A stretch of 64,000 nucleotides of DNA from Sutcliffiella horikoshii (GTDB lineage Bacteria > Bacillota > Bacilli > Bacillales > Bacillaceae_I), in assembly GCA_001636495.1 (NCBI GenBank), contig KV440964.1, positions 2,248,666 through 2,312,665 of the forward strand, in the 5' to 3' direction. Below are positions 60,601-64,000 of this stretch, piece by piece. Position numbers and translations under genes: made by a program. Within the stretch, counting starts at the first letter, position 1. Each line of letters begins with the position of its first letter. The notes beneath the pieces were generated by a model. The model saw nothing but the letters and a program-made list of their open reading frames with translations. It was not told the DNA's origin and did not search any database.

Positions 60601-61898
60601 ATTTAGCCTCTCTTTTAGTGGAAAACGATTTGATGGAACTAAAAGAGGAATTGGAAAATCTATATAATGAAAGAAATGGTTCGTTTATATATGACAGCCT
60701 TGGATATGTTTATGGGAAGTTGGGTGACCACGGAAAAGAGGAAGAGCTTGTGATAAAAGCCCTTGCCATAGAACCGGAAGAAACACCTCTCCTTATGCAT
60801 CATATTAAAATCATGTTAAATAAGAAAAAATATGCGGAAGCCAAGAAAGCGATTCTTCCGTTAATATGTAAAGAGATAGAGGATCGTAGTCTGTATGATC
60901 TTTTTGTAGAAATTCATGTGAAAGCTGGATCTATGCTAACCATAGAAAAGGTGGTTAACAAATTAAAGCTTTCTGATTACCAAACTAGTAAAGTCAGCAT
61001 GTATACGGCTGCTGCCTATGATAAAGTGCTTCTCGAGAGACGAGAAAAGGAAGAATACGATTTGTCCGAACGAAATTGGTTCAAGAAGCTAAAAAAATTT
61101 GGCAAAGCTAGCGTAGACTTTGGCGTACTGATCAGCCTTTACGAAAACGCGCTCAAGTATGACAGGGAGAATGTCACAGCGGTCTTCTGGTTGGCGGACG
61201 TTTACTTGCAGATTGATATGAAAACGGATGCCATCAAAACGTACGAAAAATCTTTAAAATACCATTGGGATCCTGACGTTGCTTACCAACTAACTTCTAC
61301 AATCCTTGAGTATTTAGAAGAAGAAGCACCTGAGAAAAAACATCAACCACTCTTGCTTCAAGCGCAAGAGCTGGTGGAAAGATGTCTGGCGGAAGAAGAA
61401 GCTGCTAGGTATCTGTCACAATATGGATATGTGCTCAAACTACTAGGTGATATCGGAAAAGCAGAAGCAGCCTATCTGCAAGTTATTGAGTTCGAACCTG
61501 ACGATCCAATTGCTTACTACCAGCTGGCCCTCCTATATAGAGAATCCAACCGTTTTGTCGAAGCGAAGGAAACAATATGGAAAGCATTGGAGATTGCTCC
61601 CGACGACACTCAAATTATGAACGAAGCTAGCATAGCATTGAGGTTAAACGGCGAATTCCTCGCTGCGCTGGAAATGGTGGATCGAGCATTAGAATTGAAT
61701 GCCGAAGATGCCCAGCTAGTATATAATCGTGCATGCTATTTATCGTTGTTAGGTCGATTAGAGGAATCAGCCGCTCATTTGGCAGAAGTATTTGAAGCAG
61801 ATGAAGATGGTATTTTCATTGAAATGTCCATGGATGATGAAGATTTCGAACCGTTAAAGGAAGCGGGGATGTTTCCTCTGGAAGTGTCGGAACAGTAG
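57672..61898 (+). CDS. Giant TPR protein with embedded C39-like peptidase domain
   Basis: 1408 residues, cytosolic. Residues 1-300 are TPR-like helices. Residues about 310-440 form a papain-like C39 domain: SNYCVPASLEMVLSMYN with Cys316, TSSHVQVVVGYDD with His394 and QDPN with Asp412. From about 460 to 1390 there are many TPR units (for example HAWFERARCDKELERYRHAE and AEAAYLQVIEFEPDDPIAYY). No transmembrane segment or signal peptide. C39 domains usually cleave double-glycine leaders in bacteriocin exporters, but no ABC exporter is fused or adjacent here. ATG at 57672 follows GAGGAG. Probably a scaffold that presents a protease or inactive C39 fold. Confidence 0.85.
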   Translation: MMKIKQLAKLMDEANYQAALQLFRDAFIDYTNKPKLSAFREVLALSDDELRPILQVMDLALMDDISGLLIRANHRKKKTITSTIWFCEELMDQGELVQAEDLLLTLLQKDITKKEEEKILYNLAIACIRMRRYQATYEYMTKCEEMTSNSMNTRWGYYYLQKGEWDEGVKFLLEGLQDKKDGVYAYGMLIRHYMLQGNWREAKGYIDRAILQYPDFPRVQMEKLRFHYKTKEWTELRETVKSLQEITPFHSYQTVNSLWVAESYYHEHDISALRHFLLQNETIASKSHFKHLPEKVKRESIFIREFKPTIQKSNYCVPASLEMVLSMYNIHVSQEEVAESIFTVSGSSISKAITFLEQRGFYSKYFYSNVDLIKQLLQSGISVIMSLEYPTSSHVQVVVGYDDNLQCLLIQDPNLTDVIYVEYEKFQEEFSNSHALAIAVVPSQQATSIEYLNEHEHEVAARIQWLGENCNEEFTEEDKTFIRNGITDIIVAASYLKFLAKNEEEELLSQAASVVEQSHFEKEYKYLIIAMAYVRVKKWSQAEEYLEQVKPQYYQSAYWYLKGRIHYEKNEHEEAASSFKKGITYEADDFVLWSYLALSTSFQGLDEQALSYSFIAMDINDLDTFTRINHGMILFDNTFFIEAREQFNSVLKEVKTHGHAWFERARCDKELERYRHAERGFRTAISLDPEIAAPYRELAHLYEFVWMQPEKVEPLLQKGLKESEEAILLLLELGDYYERQKEYDKARSLFLRTTEKYPEDSAGWVNLGHLLKEEGKFNDAYVWLNEQYEKFQDDSEYLVNAGRYMWEAALAMDAPPGHLEQALALLEKGMDHAPANLDDALELYVNLIEDTPYNERGIQFLQAKHEEDVENYLYSTYMGCLYESSGLWGKAKDCYEVGLSNSYKILPLYRLGELLVKLGEDKEARKYYKKVIELDPTHVQAHINIADICQRLNHKVQELYHIRKAFGLNPYAVNIEYLASLLVENDLMELKEELENLYNERNGSFIYDSLGYVYGKLGDHGKEEELVIKALAIEPEETPLLMHHIKIMLNKKKYAEAKKAILPLICKEIEDRSLYDLFVEIHVKAGSMLTIEKVVNKLKLSDYQTSKVSMYTAAAYDKVLLERREKEEYDLSERNWFKKLKKFGKASVDFGVLISLYENALKYDRENVTAVFWLADVYLQIDMKTDAIKTYEKSLKYHWDPDVAYQLTSTILEYLEEEAPEKKHQPLLLQAQELVERCLAEEEAARYLSQYGYVLKLLGDIGKAEAAYLQVIEFEPDDPIAYYQLALLYRESNRFVEAKETIWKALEIAPDDTQIMNEASIALRLNGEFLAALEMVDRALELNAEDAQLVYNRACYLSLLGRLEESAAHLAEVFEADEDGIFIEMSMDDEDFEPLKEAGMFPLEVSEQ

Positions 61899-61995
61899 TG
61901 TAGAGAAACAGGGACAATGCACAGGGTGCTTGTTCCTGTTTTGTTTTGGTGCTACTATCAATGAAGTAAATGCTGATATAGAGGAGCGAAGAGCG

Positions 61996-62553
61996 ATGCT
62001 GAATACAAAAAAAGTGATTGTGTACATTGCACAAAGTGTGGATGGATTTATAGCAAAAAAAGACGACGATATCAGCTGGCTTTCCTTAGTAGATGCACCT
62101 GATGAAGATTATGGGTATGGGGAGTTTGTGGGAAAAGTAGACACGGTGATTATGGGTAGGAGAACGTACGATAAAGTACTATCCTTCGGCGTGGATTTTC
62201 CACACAAAGAACGAAAAACCTATGTGCTGTCCAACTCGAGAAAAGGATCAAATGAACTTGTTGAATACTATTCTGGTGATATAAAGGAATTAATCGATTC
62301 CATCCGATGGTCAAATGGTGAGAAACATATATTCATTGACGGCGGCGCAGAAGTGATTAAGGAATTCATCAGACAGGACCTGATTGACGAGTATGTCATT
62401 TCCACCATTCCAACGTTAATTGGGGATGGTGTGAGATTATTTAAAGAAACGGAAAGCGAAAGTAAACTTGAACTTCTTGAGTGTAAATCATTCCCTTCAG
62501 GACTTGTCCAACATCATTATAGAGTTTTAAGAGAGAACGATAAGCAGGTGTAA
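61996..62553 (+). CDS. Dihydrofolate reductase-like protein (RibD C-terminal family)
   Basis: 185 residues from the ATG at 61996 (GAGGAGCGA upstream). VIVYIAQSVDGFIAKKDDDISW, VDTVIMGRRTYDKVLSF and HIFIDGGAEVIKEF are landmarks of the YwjB/YyaP-type RibD_C/DHFR-like family. It binds NAD(P)H and reduces an unknown substrate; it is not the essential DHFR. It follows the TPR protein after about 100 bases. Confidence 0.88.
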   Translation: MLNTKKVIVYIAQSVDGFIAKKDDDISWLSLVDAPDEDYGYGEFVGKVDTVIMGRRTYDKVLSFGVDFPHKERKTYVLSNSRKGSNELVEYYSGDIKELIDSIRWSNGEKHIFIDGGAEVIKEFIRQDLIDEYVISTIPTLIGDGVRLFKETESESKLELLECKSFPSGLVQHHYRVLRENDKQV

Positions 62554-62578
62554 CTCTAGTGAGAGTGCACCTTTTTGT
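62546..62578 (+). terminator. Intrinsic terminator of the DHFR-like gene
   Basis: AGGTG..ACTCT pairs with AGAGT..CACCT around AGTG, followed by a T-tract. Confidence 0.82.
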
Positions 62579-62691
62579 TTTTATGTCTATATTCCAATAT
62601 ATGGATCTTATCTTCTCCTGTACAAGTTAAGCCTTCACCTATTAAGGCATAATCCCATAAGATATCAAAAACTAATGGGGTGATCTTATAT

Positions 62692-64000
62692 ATGTTCGGA
62701 AGAGTAGTCAAGCCGCGTCTGTTTCCTGCGTCCGTTAGAACAATTGAAGGAATAAAATGGGGATATATAGATGAAAAAGGGAAGTTTGTACTGAAGCCTA
62801 CTTTTCAGGATGCCGGAGAATTCCAGCAGAATGGGTTGGCGATTGTCCGCAAAGATGGAGGAACAGGAGTTATTACACAAACCGGAAAATTTGTGATTCG
62901 CCCTATGTACAGCTCTATTTTCCCTTTTACAGAAGGCCGTGCCATTGCCATGTTAAATGAAGGCGGCTCGGTTGTTATAAATGAGAAAGGTAAAGTATTG
63001 ACCCAAAGGCCGTATTCGTTTATCAGTCCCTATCAAGGAGGCCGTGCAGTTTTCCAGGAAATCAAAAATGGGGGACCCACACTCTATGGATACTTAGATC
63101 TTAACGGTAATGTTGCCATTCCTGCCCGATACCAATATGCCTTTGATATGAGTGATGGAAAAGCGCTCGTTCAGGTAAACGATGGGTTGTATGCCTTATT
63201 AAATTCAACAGGAACACAATTGCAAACCTTTTCGTATGAACAGATGAACGGTTTGAGTGAAGGACTTATTTCTTTTAAGAAAACCTACCAGGATAAGGCG
63301 GGGTATGTGGATGAGTGGGGCAAAGTCGTTATTAAACCGCAATTCGGCATGGCCTTACCTTTTCAAGGCGGAACAGCAGTAGTAAATGCTTCCACTGACT
63401 ATAAAAATCAATTCGGCTTAATTGATAAAGCCGGGAACTATATCATTTCTCCAAGGTACAACGATATTAATCAGCTTGGTGGAAACAGAGCAGCAATCGG
63501 GAGAGCAATTAACCCTGAAGAACCATTTGTTGGTTCCACATATGCCATAGCGGATACGGTGAGTGGACAGATTATCACGGACTTTCAATATGATGCAGTG
63601 AACAATTATAAAGGGGAATATAGTTCTGTAACTCAAGGAATTAAAAGTTTCTTTATCAACAAAAGCGGGCGGCAGGCAAAAGATCTTCCTGTCATAGATG
63701 GCATTGGAACGCTATCAATAGAAGGACAGCTAGTAAAAGCTTTTGTGGATCAAAGGTTATCCTATTACGATAAAACCGGAAATCTTGTGTATGCGCAAAA
63801 TTCGGTCATCCCGGTAAATAGGAATGTTTCTATCCGAGAGGAAAAGTACCGTCCTAATAAAGATTATCTGGTGTATTTCCCCCAGCTACAAGGAATGAAA
63901 AATAAAGAAGCAGAGAAAAAAGTGAACGAAGAATTACGCACACAATCTCAAATCATTCCCGTTCCACCAGATAAACAGCTGGATTATAATTACACAGGTG
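62692..64000 (+). CDS. WG-repeat protein with C-terminal DUF3298-like region, partial
   Basis: The frame is open from the ATG at 62692 (GGGGTGAT upstream) to the window end (436 codons and one base), with no stop. The N-terminal ~340 residues contain WG-type repeats (KWGYIDEKGKFVLKP, GYVDEWGKVVIKPQF, FGLIDKAGNYIISP) spaced about 45-50 residues apart, forming beta-propeller-like units. The last part (VSIREEKYRPNKDYLVYF then MKNKEAEKKVNEEL) resembles the start of a DUF3298/PdaC-like domain. No signal peptide at the N-terminus is evident. Function unknown; the C-terminus is outside the window. Confidence 0.8.
   Translation, partial: MFGRVVKPRLFPASVRTIEGIKWGYIDEKGKFVLKPTFQDAGEFQQNGLAIVRKDGGTGVITQTGKFVIRPMYSSIFPFTEGRAIAMLNEGGSVVINEKGKVLTQRPYSFISPYQGGRAVFQEIKNGGPTLYGYLDLNGNVAIPARYQYAFDMSDGKALVQVNDGLYALLNSTGTQLQTFSYEQMNGLSEGLISFKKTYQDKAGYVDEWGKVVIKPQFGMALPFQGGTAVVNASTDYKNQFGLIDKAGNYIISPRYNDINQLGGNRAAIGRAINPEEPFVGSTYAIADTVSGQIITDFQYDAVNNYKGEYSSVTQGIKSFFINKSGRQAKDLPVIDGIGTLSIEGQLVKAFVDQRLSYYDKTGNLVYAQNSVIPVNRNVSIREEKYRPNKDYLVYFPQLQGMKNKEAEKKVNEELRTQSQIIPVPPDKQLDYNYTG

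Noticed and set aside
57672-61898. Bacteriocin export/processing system (from the C39 domain)
   Set aside because: No ABC exporter fusion, no precursor peptide with a double-Gly leader and no immunity gene nearby; kept only as a domain observation.

Overview
The window reads as a chromosomal segment of a low-GC, Gram-positive, spore-forming Bacillaceae bacterium (Bacillus or a close alkaliphilic or alkali-tolerant relative). The reasons are strong AGGAGG-type ribosome binding sites, frequent TTG and GTG starts, many intrinsic terminators, and a set of Bacillus-type genes: a yqkB-yqkC pair, a YqkD-like hydrolase, a Bce-type bacteriocin-resistance module, a KP-43-like alkaline subtilisin and scoAB. 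I see no rRNA, tRNA, complete insertion sequence, prophage or CRISPR array. The first and last genes are cut by the window edges.

Layout. 1-5302: end of an oligopeptide/nickel-family ABC importer operon (binding protein, two permeases, two ATPases) followed by a MATE exporter. 5362-6321: three small genes (CDGSH Fe-S protein, HesB-like YqkB, YqkC). 6437-12576: drug-type ABC exporter, cupin, HAD phosphatase, signal peptidase I, acetyltransferase, Nudix and small membrane proteins. 12577-14967: an attenuator-type leader with a 7-codon upstream ORF, then a MutS2-like ATPase lacking the Smr domain. 15110-17571: small lipoprotein and secreted subtilase. 17798-22364: BceRS two-component system and BceAB transporter. 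22922-43846: mostly single-gene units, namely Nif3-like, lipases/esterases, GNAT, DinB, LysE, nitroreductase, VOC proteins, methyltransferase and small membrane proteins. 43929-47764: HMG-CoA lyase divergent from thiolase-scoA-scoB, an acetoacetate/leucine catabolism block. 48126-55953: coiled-coil repeat protein, peptidase E, PP2C-like protein, Nudix, flavin-binding protein, a frameshifted nucleotidyltransferase, hydrolase, PAP2-like protein and MFS transporter. 56484-64000: YiiX-type papain-fold protein, a 1408-residue TPR/C39 protein, a DHFR-like reductase and a WG-repeat protein.

Two things stand out. First, the MutS2-like gene sits behind a leader built like those of ribosome-antibiotic resistance genes: a sigma-A promoter, a tiny ORF with a Shine-Dalgarno site, an RNA segment that can pair either with the tiny ORF or with the terminator, and an intrinsic terminator just before the gene. 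MutS2 is known to act on stalled or collided ribosomes, so this suggests an inducible ribosome-rescue or antibiotic-response locus. Second, five intergenic spots carry strictly phased short repeat arrays. Three have a ~21-bp period, each with its own core motif (TGAMGGGATT, SGACAGTA, ATGGGGGGAATA). Two share a 52-bp unit and a common downstream tail. Four of the five lie directly behind an intrinsic terminator. None resembles a feature type I can name.
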